The position numbers were made by a program, and so were the translations under genes. The notes below the pieces were generated by a model that searched no databases, was not told the origin of the DNA, and worked only from the letters and a program-made list of their open reading frames with translations. From UBA6168 sp039819485 (lineage in GTDB: Bacteria > Bacteroidota > Bacteroidia > Chitinophagales > Saprospiraceae), in contig JBCBRY010000018.1 in NCBI GenBank assembly GCA_039819485.1, positions 1 to 64,000 on the forward strand: a stretch of DNA of 64,000 nucleotides, in the 5' to 3' direction. This document shows, piece after piece, positions 40,891 to 48,952 of the stretch (positions are counted from its first letter, which is position 1; each line of letters starts with the position of its first letter).

Positions 40891-43020
40891 CTAATTATTT
40901 TCAATTTCTTCAACAGGAGCTTCATCCACCGTCAAATTCTCTTCGATCCGTTTGAAATAATAATAAGTTTCGATTTGTGACTGAATGGCAATATCGTCCT
41001 CATTTCCTCTGTAAAGGTTGTTCATCCCTTCATCCAGGATTCGTGCTTTAACGTTATCGCGCCACTGAAAATCAATCATATCGAGTACCTGCTGCTTGAG
41101 GTCGAGATCGTAGATCGGGAAAATGGTCTCAATCCGCCAGCTTAAGTTCCGGGTCATCCAATCGGCAGAGGAGAGGTACACCAGTTCATTCCCCTTATTG
41201 TGAAAAATAAATACCCTGGCATGCTCCAGGTAACGATCCACGATACTGATGGCTTCAATGTTTTCACTATATCCCTCCACGCCCGGTACCAACGAACAGA
41301 TACCTCTGACAATCAACCGGATAGGCACACCGGCACGGCTGGCCTGATAGAGTTTTTTGATCATCCGCATGTCCTGGATGCTGTTCATTTTGAGGGTGAG
41401 CCCGCTGGGTTTGCCTTTTTCAGCCTGCCTGATTTCGCGGTCGATGAGCCGCTCCAGTTCCCGTCGCTGGTTGAATTGTCCGACAAAAATATTTTCAAAT
41501 GACTGGGTCGGGGGTTTATTTGTTTCCAGAAAGGTGAATAACCGCGCCACTTCAGTCGTGAGGCGCTCATCAACCGTGAAAAGTCCCAGGTCTCCATAGA
41601 TCTTTGCGGTGTCCTCATGAAAATTCCCCGTGCTCAAATAACCATAAAAACGAATGCGTTCATCCTCTTTTCGTCGGATCAAGGCCATTTTAGAATGTAC
41701 CTTCAGGCCCGGCATACTGTATTGTACCTGGACGCCTGCTTTTTCGAGTATTTCACCCCATTCCAAATTGGCCTCCTCGTCAAAACGAGCCTTCACTTCT
41801 ATGAAAGCGAAAACCTGTTTCCCGGCCTTTACAGCATCCATTAGCGCCTTCATGATGCGGGATTTTTTTGCGACTCGGTACTGGGTGATCTTGATATGGG
41901 TGACCATCGGGTCTCTGGCCGCTTTTTCAAAAAACTGAATGACTGATTCGTAGGAATGAAACGGGGGAGCAACCAAATGGTCTTTTTCTCGAATGGCTTT
42001 AAAAAAATCACTGGCATCTTCCAACGCTGCATACTTGAGGGGTGGCATGGGTTTGTTCTGGAGATGGCTCAGGCCGAAGTTGGGAAATTTGAAAAAATCA
42101 AAATTGTTGTGGTACCGTCCTTCGGTCAGCAAAACTTCTTTGCGCAGGTCAAATGCTTCGATCAACAGGTCGAGCAGTTCTTTTGGCATTTCCCGATCAA
42201 AAATGAAACGGGACGGTGGCCCGACCTTGCGTTTGTTGAGACTTGATTTTATTTTTGAAATAAGGTCACCGGAAAATTCATCATCAATGTACAACTCGGC
42301 ATCCCGGGTCAGTTTGATAGAATAAGTATCCAAAATGTCATATCCCGGAAACATACGTGAAAGGGAATGTCGCACCACATCGTCGAGCATGATCATTTCC
42401 CGCCGTCCATTGAGAGACGGCAGCCGCAGGAACCGGGGCAAGTGATCCGACGGAACTTTGACGATGGCATAATAAGGTTTCTTTTTTTCCTTATCGTCCA
42501 GGTGAACCATTAAGTAGAGCGAGGCATTGTTGAGGAACGGGCGGATTTTCCCTTTGACCAGCAATACAGGTTGCACGTACGGCCACATGTGGTCATCGAA
42601 ATATTGTTCCACGAAGGCCCGTTGTTTTTTGCCCAGCGCCAGGCGGCGTTTCAGTTTGATGCGGTGCTGCACCATTTCAGGGACGATCTGTTTTTCAAAA
42701 ATCTCACTGAACTCTTCCTGCTGTTTGTCGACAATTTTCGTCAGCCGTTTCAAAATGGCCTTTGGATCAAAATCAAATTCCTGCCTGGTTTTTTTCCCTA
42801 CCCGAATGTAATTCCGCAAACTGGCCACCCTTACCCGGAAAAATTCATCCAGGTTGTTGGAATAAATGGCCAGAAACTTCAGCCGCTCCAATAACGGAAC
42901 CGAAGGGTCCTTGGCCTCCTGCAGCACCCGGTAATTGAAGGATAACCAACTGATATCGCGATGGATGTAGGGCACGGTGCCTTTGACCAATTTCTGTATG
43001 TTGTTTGCCGGTTTTGACAT
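40891..43020 (-). CDS. ppk1: Polyphosphate kinase 1
   Basis: Makes inorganic polyphosphate from ATP (reversible). The 709 residues have the full-length PPK1 layout: N-terminal helical domain (about 15-120, YIHRDISWLSFNYRVLQEAKDPSVPLLERLKFLAIYSNNLDEFFRVRVASLR), middle domain and two C-terminal phospholipase-D-like domains. The auto-phosphorylated His442 lies in LKVHSKMALIRRKEDERIRFYGYLSTGNFHEDTAKIYGDLGLFT, and the second conserved His607 in FIFHNKGNELVYLSSADWM. Also NGISWL-type ATP-site residues and IRLIVRGICSLVPG. It starts directly after the long hairpin at 43031 and precedes the aminotransferase. PolyP in this group often serves stress survival. Confidence 0.96.
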   Translation of the reverse strand: MSKPANNIQKLVKGTVPYIHRDISWLSFNYRVLQEAKDPSVPLLERLKFLAIYSNNLDEFFRVRVASLRNYIRVGKKTRQEFDFDPKAILKRLTKIVDKQQEEFSEIFEKQIVPEMVQHRIKLKRRLALGKKQRAFVEQYFDDHMWPYVQPVLLVKGKIRPFLNNASLYLMVHLDDKEKKKPYYAIVKVPSDHLPRFLRLPSLNGRREMIMLDDVVRHSLSRMFPGYDILDTYSIKLTRDAELYIDDEFSGDLISKIKSSLNKRKVGPPSRFIFDREMPKELLDLLIEAFDLRKEVLLTEGRYHNNFDFFKFPNFGLSHLQNKPMPPLKYAALEDASDFFKAIREKDHLVAPPFHSYESVIQFFEKAARDPMVTHIKITQYRVAKKSRIMKALMDAVKAGKQVFAFIEVKARFDEEANLEWGEILEKAGVQVQYSMPGLKVHSKMALIRRKEDERIRFYGYLSTGNFHEDTAKIYGDLGLFTVDERLTTEVARLFTFLETNKPPTQSFENIFVGQFNQRRELERLIDREIRQAEKGKPSGLTLKMNSIQDMRMIKKLYQASRAGVPIRLIVRGICSLVPGVEGYSENIEAISIVDRYLEHARVFIFHNKGNELVYLSSADWMTRNLSWRIETIFPIYDLDLKQQVLDMIDFQWRDNVKARILDEGMNNLYRGNEDDIAIQSQIETYYYFKRIEENLTVDEAPVEEIENN

Positions 43021-43030
43021 ATTTGTTTGA

Positions 43031-43097
43031 GGAGTCAGGTTTCAGGGGTCAGGGGTCAGCAGGTTCCATTCCTACCTGACCCCTGAAACCTGACTCC
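43031..43097. repeat. 23-bp perfect hairpin directly before ppk1
   Basis: GGAGTCAGGTTTCAGGGGTC and three more bases (43031-43053) are an exact reverse complement of 43075-43097, with a 21 nt loop. The arms consist of iterated GGGGTCA/TGACCCC words and share GGTCAGGGGTCAG with the hairpin at 38519. It starts 10 bp upstream of the ppk1 start (minus strand) and ends 8 bp from the stop of the DUF72 gene. Confidence 0.9.
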
Positions 43098-43105
43098 TTT
43101 CATTT

Positions 43106-44044
43106 CTAAAATAAAGACATTTGCTGACCTTCATCAGAAGAGGCCGTTAAGTTAGGGCCTCGTGCTGGAACTGCACTGTTTTCACTGAATTTTTTTGCTA
43201 AATAAACCGCAAGCTGCGGTGCCAGGACATTATCGGGCTCGTGCGTGAAAAAATAGGCATTTCGAAGGCCATTTCCAAACCAATTGACCAACCGCTCTAC
43301 CCAGGCATCAATGCGGCTGTAATCGGTCGGGTGCAACCCGTTGCCGACAAACCTGATGACCACTTCATCGCTGGTCAAGTGCATGTGGCAAACATCTCTT
43401 CGGCCCGCTACATCGGTGATGACAGTGGCTGTTTGGTATTGCTTCAGCAAATTGGCCAGTTGTGAAAAACGTCCAGGTTGATCAAACCAGCTTTCATGCC
43501 GTACCTCTACCGATAAAGCCAGGCCGTATTGGTTCCAGCTTATTAAAAATTGCTCCAGAATGGGTAAGCGGTCCAGTCCGAAGTAGGGCGGTAATTGAAT
43601 AAAGCAGGGGCCGAGCTTATCTTTCAGTATTTGTACGGCTTCACAAAACCCTTTGATGGCATTGAAGGGGCCTGCTGGCGACAGCCCCCGGCTATGGCTG
43701 ATTCGCTGCAAAACTTTTGGACAAAACCGAAAATCTTCACTGGACTGGTCGTACCATTTCTGGAGTGTCAATTCATTGGGGATGCCATAATGGGTAGAAT
43801 TTAATTCGATGGTATTAAACTGCTTCGCATAATGTAAAAGGTAGTCTTTGGCCTTGGTTCCTTTAGGGTAAACGGTTCCTACCCATTCTTTCATGCCCCA
43901 GCCGGTAGCACCTATGTACAGATTTTGTGCTGCATTTTGTTTGCTCCCTTTTTTCAGTACCGCCTCGTTTTCAACCGGATCAGGTGGCAGTGTGAAGTCA
44001 ATATTTTCGACATCGGGCAGTTTCCCAAATTTCATAGTCTGCAA
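43106..44044 (-). CDS. DUF72 (YecE-like) protein
   Basis: The 312 residues match DUF72/YecE, a TIM-barrel family of unknown function. Signature segments are LYIGATGWGMKEWVGTVYPKGTKAKDYLLHYAKQFNTIELNSTHYGIPNELTLQKWYDQSSEDFRFCPKVLQRISHSR, GPCFIQLPPYFGLDRLPILEQFL, LSVEVRHESWFDQPG and NAYFFTHEPDNVLAPQLA. Members are about 240-300 residues; this one has a ~45-residue polar N-terminal lead. No catalytic mechanism is established, and published links to metabolism or DNA are weak. It is followed on the same strand by ppk1 through a hairpin. Cytosolic. Confidence 0.88.
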   Translation of the reverse strand: MQTMKFGKLPDVENIDFTLPPDPVENEAVLKKGSKQNAAQNLYIGATGWGMKEWVGTVYPKGTKAKDYLLHYAKQFNTIELNSTHYGIPNELTLQKWYDQSSEDFRFCPKVLQRISHSRGLSPAGPFNAIKGFCEAVQILKDKLGPCFIQLPPYFGLDRLPILEQFLISWNQYGLALSVEVRHESWFDQPGRFSQLANLLKQYQTATVITDVAGRRDVCHMHLTSDEVVIRFVGNGLHPTDYSRIDAWVERLVNWFGNGLRNAYFFTHEPDNVLAPQLAVYLAKKFSENSAVPARGPNLTASSDEGQQMSLF

Positions 44045-44131
44045 ATAATGAAGTTGTTTGAAAACTCCTTGTTGGCCGCAAATCCTAACATTTTTGACTC
44101 AACAGGAATTTTCAAGCAACTTCAATAAATA

Positions 44132-44195
44132 AAAAGTAAAAAGGCAAAAGTAAAAAGTTAAAAGCCTGACTTTTTACTTTTGCCTTTTTACTTTT
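44132..44195. repeat. 27-bp perfect hairpin directly before a methyltransferase gene
   Basis: 44132-44158 and 44169-44195 are exact 27 bp reverse complements around a 10 nt loop. Each arm is built from (A)AAAAGTAAAAAGGC words repeated twice. It ends 10 bp before the methyltransferase ATG. Confidence 0.9.
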
Positions 44196-44205
44196 CAATC
44201 GATCG

Positions 44206-44955
44206 ATGAAAACGATTAAAGATAATTTTTCCAAACAATCGGCAGGATACCAAAAGTTTCGCCCTTCGTACCCTCAGGCTGTTTATGATGAAATATTCAG
44301 GCATGTTTCAAATTGGTTGCATGCCTGGGATTGTGGGACCGGGAACGGGCAGGTCGCTGTTGTTTTGGCAGAGCATTTCTCAAAAGTTTCGGCAACAGAT
44401 ATCAGTGAAAGCCAATTGCAGAAGGCAACGGCAAAAGAAAACATTGACTATTTAAAATGCCGGGCAGCAAAAACTCCATTTAAAGATCAGCAGTTCGATT
44501 TGATTACCGTGGCCCAGGCGATTCATTGGTTTGATTTTTCGGCGTTTTTTCAGGAGGTCAGAAGAGTGGGGAAAAAAGGAGGAATTTTGGCAGTATGGGG
44601 CTACGGGCTTTTGCGGATTGACCCGGCCATTGATGCTCTAATGGACAATTTTTATAGAAATATCATTGGGCCGTACTGGGATGCAGAACGACGGCATGTG
44701 GACGAGCAATTATCTTCGATTCCTTTTCCTTTTGAAAAAATAAAGACCGATAAAATATTTTCGATTGGGGTGCAGTGGGATTATTTCCAACTGGAAGGGT
44801 ACTTAAAAACCTGGTCGAGCGTGCAAAAATATTTCAATGATCACCAACAAAACCCGGTGGACGATTTAATGAAAAAGATTATGAATGAATGGGAGGAAAA
44901 AGAAATGAAAAAAATTAGGTTTCCGATTTTTATTAAATTATTTAAGATCAAATGA
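44206..44955 (+). CDS. Class I SAM-dependent methyltransferase
   Basis: The 249 residues form a Rossmann-type methyltransferase of the UbiE/Methyltransf_11 type. Motif I is WDCGTGNGQVAVVLAEHF (about 45-62), an acidic strand end follows (VSATDISESQL), then motif II-like FDLITVAQAIHWFDF and a C-terminal variable domain. The start KTIKDNFSKQSAGYQKFRPSYP is typical for the type that methylates small molecules. The downstream GNAT gene overlaps by 4 bp (ATGA), showing that the two genes form a translationally coupled operon. Substrate unknown. A long hairpin lies just before its ATG. Confidence 0.88.
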   Translation: MKTIKDNFSKQSAGYQKFRPSYPQAVYDEIFRHVSNWLHAWDCGTGNGQVAVVLAEHFSKVSATDISESQLQKATAKENIDYLKCRAAKTPFKDQQFDLITVAQAIHWFDFSAFFQEVRRVGKKGGILAVWGYGLLRIDPAIDALMDNFYRNIIGPYWDAERRHVDEQLSSIPFPFEKIKTDKIFSIGVQWDYFQLEGYLKTWSSVQKYFNDHQQNPVDDLMKKIMNEWEEKEMKKIRFPIFIKLFKIK

Positions 44956-45488
44956 GAAAAGAAAATTTTGTCATTAAACAAGTAAAAATCAGTGAATGGG
45001 CACTCCTGCTCAAGATTTCAAAAGAAACTTTTTCTGCTACTTTTGGGCATTTAAATACCAAAGAAAATTTTGATAAATATATGGCAGAAAATTTAACCGA
45101 GGCTTGTGTCAAAAAGGAATTGGCGAATACGGACAGTACTTTTTATTTTTATTATTTAGAAAATAAATTAGCTGGTTATACAAAGTTAAATGAAAATAAA
45201 GCGCAGACAGAAACAGGGTTGGAAAATGCAATTGAAGTGGAGCGTTTTTATCTCTACAAAGCATTTCAGGGAAAAGGTTTGGGCCGCAAAATGATGGAGC
45301 ATGTGTTTCAAATTGCCCGGAAAAAAAATAGATCAAGAATCTGGCTGGGGGTGTGGGAGAAAAATAAGTCAGCGATTAAATTTTATGAAAAATTGGGGTT
45401 TGCCGAATTCGGCAGCCATGATTTTTATTTAGGCGATGACTTGCAAACCGATTTAATGATGGGAATAAAAATGGATCTCAAAACGTAA
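44952..45488 (+). CDS. GNAT family N-acetyltransferase
   Basis: Acetyl-CoA-dependent N-acetyltransferase (about 178 residues). The GNAT core is visible: NKLAGYTKLNENKAQTETGLENAIEVERFYLYKAFQGKGLGRKMMEHVFQIARKKNRSRIWLGVWEKNKSAIKFYEKLGFAEFGSHDFYLGDDLQTDLMM. The acetyl-CoA pyrophosphate loop is QGKGLGRKMM (GxGxGxxL-like pattern), and the N-x-S-A-I-K-F-Y-E-K-L-G-F segment is the usual C-terminal motif. The ATG overlaps the stop of the methyltransferase by 4 bp. Substrate (ribosomal protein, antibiotic or small amine) cannot be told. Cytosolic. Confidence 0.9.
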   Translation: MRKENFVIKQVKISEWALLLKISKETFSATFGHLNTKENFDKYMAENLTEACVKKELANTDSTFYFYYLENKLAGYTKLNENKAQTETGLENAIEVERFYLYKAFQGKGLGRKMMEHVFQIARKKNRSRIWLGVWEKNKSAIKFYEKLGFAEFGSHDFYLGDDLQTDLMMGIKMDLKT

Positions 45489-45570
45489 TACCTGAAAAAA
45501 TTAAACAGAGCAAACGAGATCTGTTGACTTTAATTCACTGGCCCCCTTTATTACATGGATCAACTATTTA

Positions 45571-46674
45571 TTATTGATCAGCCGATAAAGCGTAGACAGC
45601 AAAAGAGGCCAGCCAGTGAGTACCTTCATAATGTTCGCTGGCAATATTGGGAATAGTTGCTTCCAAATGCCGCCAGGCTGCGGTCAGCATTTTTTTACGT
45701 TGCTTTTTGTTTTTGATAGAAGGGTAAATACCGTACAGGCACCAGGCCCGGCTCAAATTCAATCCATCCAAATGTACAATCTTTGGGTCAGAACGATCCG
45801 ACACATCGGCCGGCTGCGCAAAGTAAACCAATTTCTTTTTTGGTAAAAACCTTTTTAGCCATTGCCGGTACAATTCCGTTGACAAAACTCGTCGCATCAG
45901 GTTGGCCTCTTCCAAGCTCGCCGATAAAAAATCTTCGCCACTTGGTTCATATTCGGCAGGGCAATTTTTATCCAGCAAATAATAATCTTTAGCTCTTTTT
46001 TCGATCATGGATTTCAATGGCTGGTGGCCGACGTTCTTGGCATAGTCCCAGGCGAAAGAGAGTCCAAAAGCGGTGTTGGGATGAACGCCCGTGCGGACGG
46101 GGTAGGTTTGCACCGGCAAGAATTCCAGGTATCGTTCGATGATCAAATCGGTCAGCGGTTGCAGGTTGTCCGACCAATTCCGGCCATCAGGGTCGTTCCA
46201 GGTTTTTAATTCTTCTGCCAATTTCATCAGCCACGACCAACCGTACATCCGTTCCCACGACTTGCTTTCATTTTTTATGTAATCGACCTCTGCGGCAATG
46301 TTTTTTGCGGTCAAATTTTCCCCTACTTTTTTACGGATTTCAGCTGCTTCCGGTAAAGTTGGAAACTGTTTGAGCAGCCGCACCAACATCCAATGACCGT
46401 GTACCGAGGAGTGCCAGTCGTAACAACCATAAAATGCTGGGTGTAAGACATGTGGCTCTTTCAACATAGAGCTATTCTTGAGGGTCTGGTTCAATTTATT
46501 GGGGTACTCCTGCTGGATGCAGGTGAGCGCCAATGAGGCAAAATGCGAAGCGCCTTTACGGGTCAGCATCAATTTGCCTTCTTCGGTGGTTTTCAGGAAA
46601 GGATTATCGTTTTTCTGCGCAGACATACTAAGCGAAAATAAAATCAACAGGGTTGAAATAAAGGTGAGTTTCAT
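45571..46674 (-). CDS. DUF2891 protein, exported
   Basis: The 367 residues start with a signal peptide (LTFISTLLILFSLSMSAQ) and match DUF2891, an all-helical family (probably alpha/alpha toroid). Signature residues: FYGCYDWHSSVHGHWMLVRLLKQFP (with two conserved His), VGENLTAKNIAAEVDYI, SWERMYGWSWLMKLAEEL and VHPNTAFGLSFAWDYA. The Cys-Tyr-Asp-Trp-His segment and the SWERxYGW segment line the predicted central cavity, so a catalytic role in sugar or polymer metabolism is plausible but unproven. It is exported and lies alone on this strand; no sorting domain. Confidence 0.85.
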   Translation of the reverse strand: MKLTFISTLLILFSLSMSAQKNDNPFLKTTEEGKLMLTRKGASHFASLALTCIQQEYPNKLNQTLKNSSMLKEPHVLHPAFYGCYDWHSSVHGHWMLVRLLKQFPTLPEAAEIRKKVGENLTAKNIAAEVDYIKNESKSWERMYGWSWLMKLAEELKTWNDPDGRNWSDNLQPLTDLIIERYLEFLPVQTYPVRTGVHPNTAFGLSFAWDYAKNVGHQPLKSMIEKRAKDYYLLDKNCPAEYEPSGEDFLSASLEEANLMRRVLSTELYRQWLKRFLPKKKLVYFAQPADVSDRSDPKIVHLDGLNLSRAWCLYGIYPSIKNKKQRKKMLTAAWRHLEATIPNIASEHYEGTHWLASFAVYALSADQ

Positions 46675-46802
46675 ACGTGAATATTTACCGATTCGACTGG
46701 AAAGATAGGATTTCTGAACATTTCAGACTCATTTCCTTCTATATGACTGAGCCTGCCTGCCAACTTTATACACCCCCACTAAAAAACGGGTCTCCATTTC
46801 AC

Positions 46803-46810
46803 TACTTTTG
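46803..46810 (+). promoter_or_regulatory. Candidate -7 promoter element
   Basis: TACTTTTG is an exact match to the Bacteroidota TAnnTTTG consensus, about 55 bp before the methyltransferase start at 46863. I could not find a clear TTTG at the expected upstream distance, so only half the promoter is supported. Confidence 0.3.
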
Positions 46811-46862
46811 CCTTGCCGAATAATATTCGGGATTTCATTTCATTCAATTTTATTTTTTTCGA

Positions 46863-47699
46863 ATGACCGTCAGCGAATTTTTTGAGCTTTTTTTAGAAGA
46901 ACTAAAGTACCACGACAAACTGCGTGAGTATTATAAATACCATGATGACCCGGTTAAGTTGCCGTTTCGAAAAGCCTATTTTATACAGCGGCTGCAATAT
47001 GTTTTTGACCGTATCAAGGAAGTAAAAAACGAAAATTCAGCGGTTGACAAATTATCTATCTGGGATGTGGGGAGTGGCTACTCCACTACACAGATTTTTT
47101 TGGCATTAAACGGAATCGCATCGCATGGTAGTACACTGGAATTTTATTACAAACATTTGCCGCAGCGTTTTGAGTATTGGTCGAAATACGGAAACATGGA
47201 CCTTGTGAAAGTGAGCTATGAAAATATTTTTGAAACTACTTTAAATGAAAAATCAGAGGATATAATTATTGTGCAGGATACCCTCCATCATTTAGAACCC
47301 TTGCAGGAAAGTTTGCAAATATTTTATAAATCATTAAAGCCTGGCGGCTTTTTGTTAGCCGTAGAAGAAAACGGAAATAATATTTTACAAAGAATAAAAT
47401 TATACAAGCAAAGAGGAAATAACCGGATTATCGAATATTATGATGAAGGCCTTGGCAAAAAGGTATTAATGGGAAATGAAAATATCCGCCCTTATAAAAT
47501 ATGGAAAAAAGAATTTGAAAAAGCCGGTTTTCAAATGGACGAGGACAAAACCCAATACGTACGGTTTTATCCACCTTCTTTTTTTAAGAATAATAAAATG
47601 GAAAAAGTCGTGTTGAAGGAACAGTCTGTTTGGAAAAACAATAGTGTCTTAAAAGAATATTTTTTCTTTGGCGTTAATTTTATTGCATTTAAGAATTAA
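46863..47699 (+). CDS. Methyltransferase-like protein
   Basis: The 278 residues contain a class I methyltransferase core: SIWDVGSGYSTTQIFLALNG (motif I variant, with DVGSGYS), IIIVQDTLHHLEPLQESLQIFYKSLKPGGFLLAVEENGNN (motifs II-III) and a C-terminal lid. The N-terminal 60 residues (FFELFLEELKYHDKLREYYKYHDDPVKLPFRKAYFIQRLQ) are helical and not part of the common core. The position of Gly and Asp in motif I is consistent with SAM binding. Substrate unknown, possibly a lipid or natural product. The stop codon directly abuts the stop of the convergent gene at 47700 with no base between them. Confidence 0.75.
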   Translation: MTVSEFFELFLEELKYHDKLREYYKYHDDPVKLPFRKAYFIQRLQYVFDRIKEVKNENSAVDKLSIWDVGSGYSTTQIFLALNGIASHGSTLEFYYKHLPQRFEYWSKYGNMDLVKVSYENIFETTLNEKSEDIIIVQDTLHHLEPLQESLQIFYKSLKPGGFLLAVEENGNNILQRIKLYKQRGNNRIIEYYDEGLGKKVLMGNENIRPYKIWKKEFEKAGFQMDEDKTQYVRFYPPSFFKNNKMEKVVLKEQSVWKNNSVLKEYFFFGVNFIAFKN

Positions 47700-48386
47700 T
47701 CATTTTATGACGTGAACCAGTTGGTGAAAAGGCTTGCCTGCCGTTGGACCCACACCTTCCACTTTAAGTTTAAGCATAATTTCCAGTCTTTCTTTCTCGT
47801 CTATATAAAAATCAAATTCCGGAATAGAACTGTTCATTTCGATTAGAAATTCCCTTCCGGTTTCTGTTTTGAATACCATTAATGACAATAAGTCAATATC
47901 CCAGTTTGGGAGGTCTTCAGAATAATATTCAGCAATATGGTGGTAAAGGTTGATCTCCTTGATAACCTTTTGGTTGATTTCGCCTCCTCTTTCGTTTTTA
48001 TGGATACTCATGTTGAAATTAAACTGGCTTAAATCGGGAAAAGGGGCTTTAGAATAATCGATCTCCCTTGTTTCTTTGTTGTACCAGTTATGGACTTTTG
48101 ACTTTTTGTACTTTTTTAATTTCATAGGGAACACCGTACGCAATCCCGTTTGATCATCGACTAAACCACGGGTGCCTGATTTGAACCACAAATAAAAACT
48201 GGTGGCATTTTTCGAATCCCAAAAATTAATGTACCCTTCTTCCCCACAAGTGGCTCTTAGGTAGAACCCGTGGACCAATCTGGCCCGGTTACTGGTTACC
48301 GAGACAAAAGAAGTACCGATCAATTGTTTCATTTGCTCAATGACCGTTGGGTTGATTCGTTGGATTTGTTTGATGGTTTCTTTCAT
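47700..48386 (-). CDS. Conserved-looking protein of unknown function
   Basis: The 228 residues start at the ATG at 48386 (MKETIKQIQRINPTVIEQMKQLIG). The longer frame to 48527 runs through a CGCAGAGG-type repeat and is rejected. No family recognised. The protein is soluble and mixed alpha/beta, with aromatic-rich parts (YINFWDSKNATSFYLWFKSGTRGLVDDQTGLRTVFP), a WYNKETREIDYSKAPFPDLSQF stretch and a hydrophilic end. The lack of a signal peptide indicates a cytosolic location. It is convergent with the methyltransferase (stops abut). Nothing in its context suggests a pathway. Confidence 0.5.
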   Translation of the reverse strand: MKETIKQIQRINPTVIEQMKQLIGTSFVSVTSNRARLVHGFYLRATCGEEGYINFWDSKNATSFYLWFKSGTRGLVDDQTGLRTVFPMKLKKYKKSKVHNWYNKETREIDYSKAPFPDLSQFNFNMSIHKNERGGEINQKVIKEINLYHHIAEYYSEDLPNWDIDLLSLMVFKTETGREFLIEMNSSIPEFDFYIDEKERLEIMLKLKVEGVGPTAGKPFHQLVHVIK

Positions 48387-48952
48387 TTTATAATTAAGAT
48401 TGATGCAGGTGTCAACAAATACATCTCTACTGATTCTTTGCGAACCTTGCACCCTCTGCGCGAAACTTGCAGTAGAAATCAAACACGCAGCGGTCGCAAA
48501 GCTCGCAGAGGAATACGTATTATGCAATCAGAATTGTATTAACCTGGGCTCATTGATGAAAGTTGCAAGAAAAACTGCGCAGACCTGTCGAGGTAAGTGA
48601 TGGATCAAAAAAATGACACTTTTCCTTTGCCTGAAAAAGAGTTTTGAGGCCATGAAATCAGCTATTTGCAAAAATAAAAGTGTCATTTTTAACGCTCCTT
48701 GTTTTTGTCCAAATACTTAAAATATTTTAAAAATGAACTCACAAAAGAAGCAGCACAAAGCTCCTCCAGGTAATCAAAAAATACCATATTTTAGAATATT
48801 ACATTGCCGCAAAAACCCTAACTTCGCTCCTTTGTTCTCTCTCCGTTATCCAGTACATACCTGAAATTAATAATTGATAAAAGAAGGCAATACGCACTCA
48901 TCAGACCGTTCCTGTACATTCGTATTTCGGCCTTTCCAATGATCATAGTTTT
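48387..48952. repeat. Gene-free region with an R4-type repeat and R2 copy 3
   Basis: No gene. At 48436-48512 there is a CGCAGAGG-type inverted pair (CTTTGCGAACCTTGCACCCTC and the inverse-like CGCAGCGGTCGCAAAGCTCG). At 48594-48719 is R2 copy 3. The uvrA promoter should lie in the last 200 bp; TACATTCG near 48927 is a 7/8 match to the -7 consensus. Confidence 0.6.
48594..48719. repeat. Dispersed element R2, copy 3
   Basis: Starts TAAGTGATGGATC, contains AAAAATGACACTTTTCCTTT and AAAAGTGTCATTTTTAACGC, and ends GTCCAAATACTTA. The left half is closest to copy 2; the right end (AACGCTCCTTGTTTTTGTCC) is closest to copy 1, which continues AACGCCCCTTATTTTGTCC. Outer inverted ends TAAGT/ACTTA are preserved. 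Confidence 0.85.

Noticed and set aside
48387..48527. N-terminal extension of the gene at 47700
   Set aside because: The extra 47 residues are translated from a CGCAAAG/CGCAGAGG intergenic repeat.
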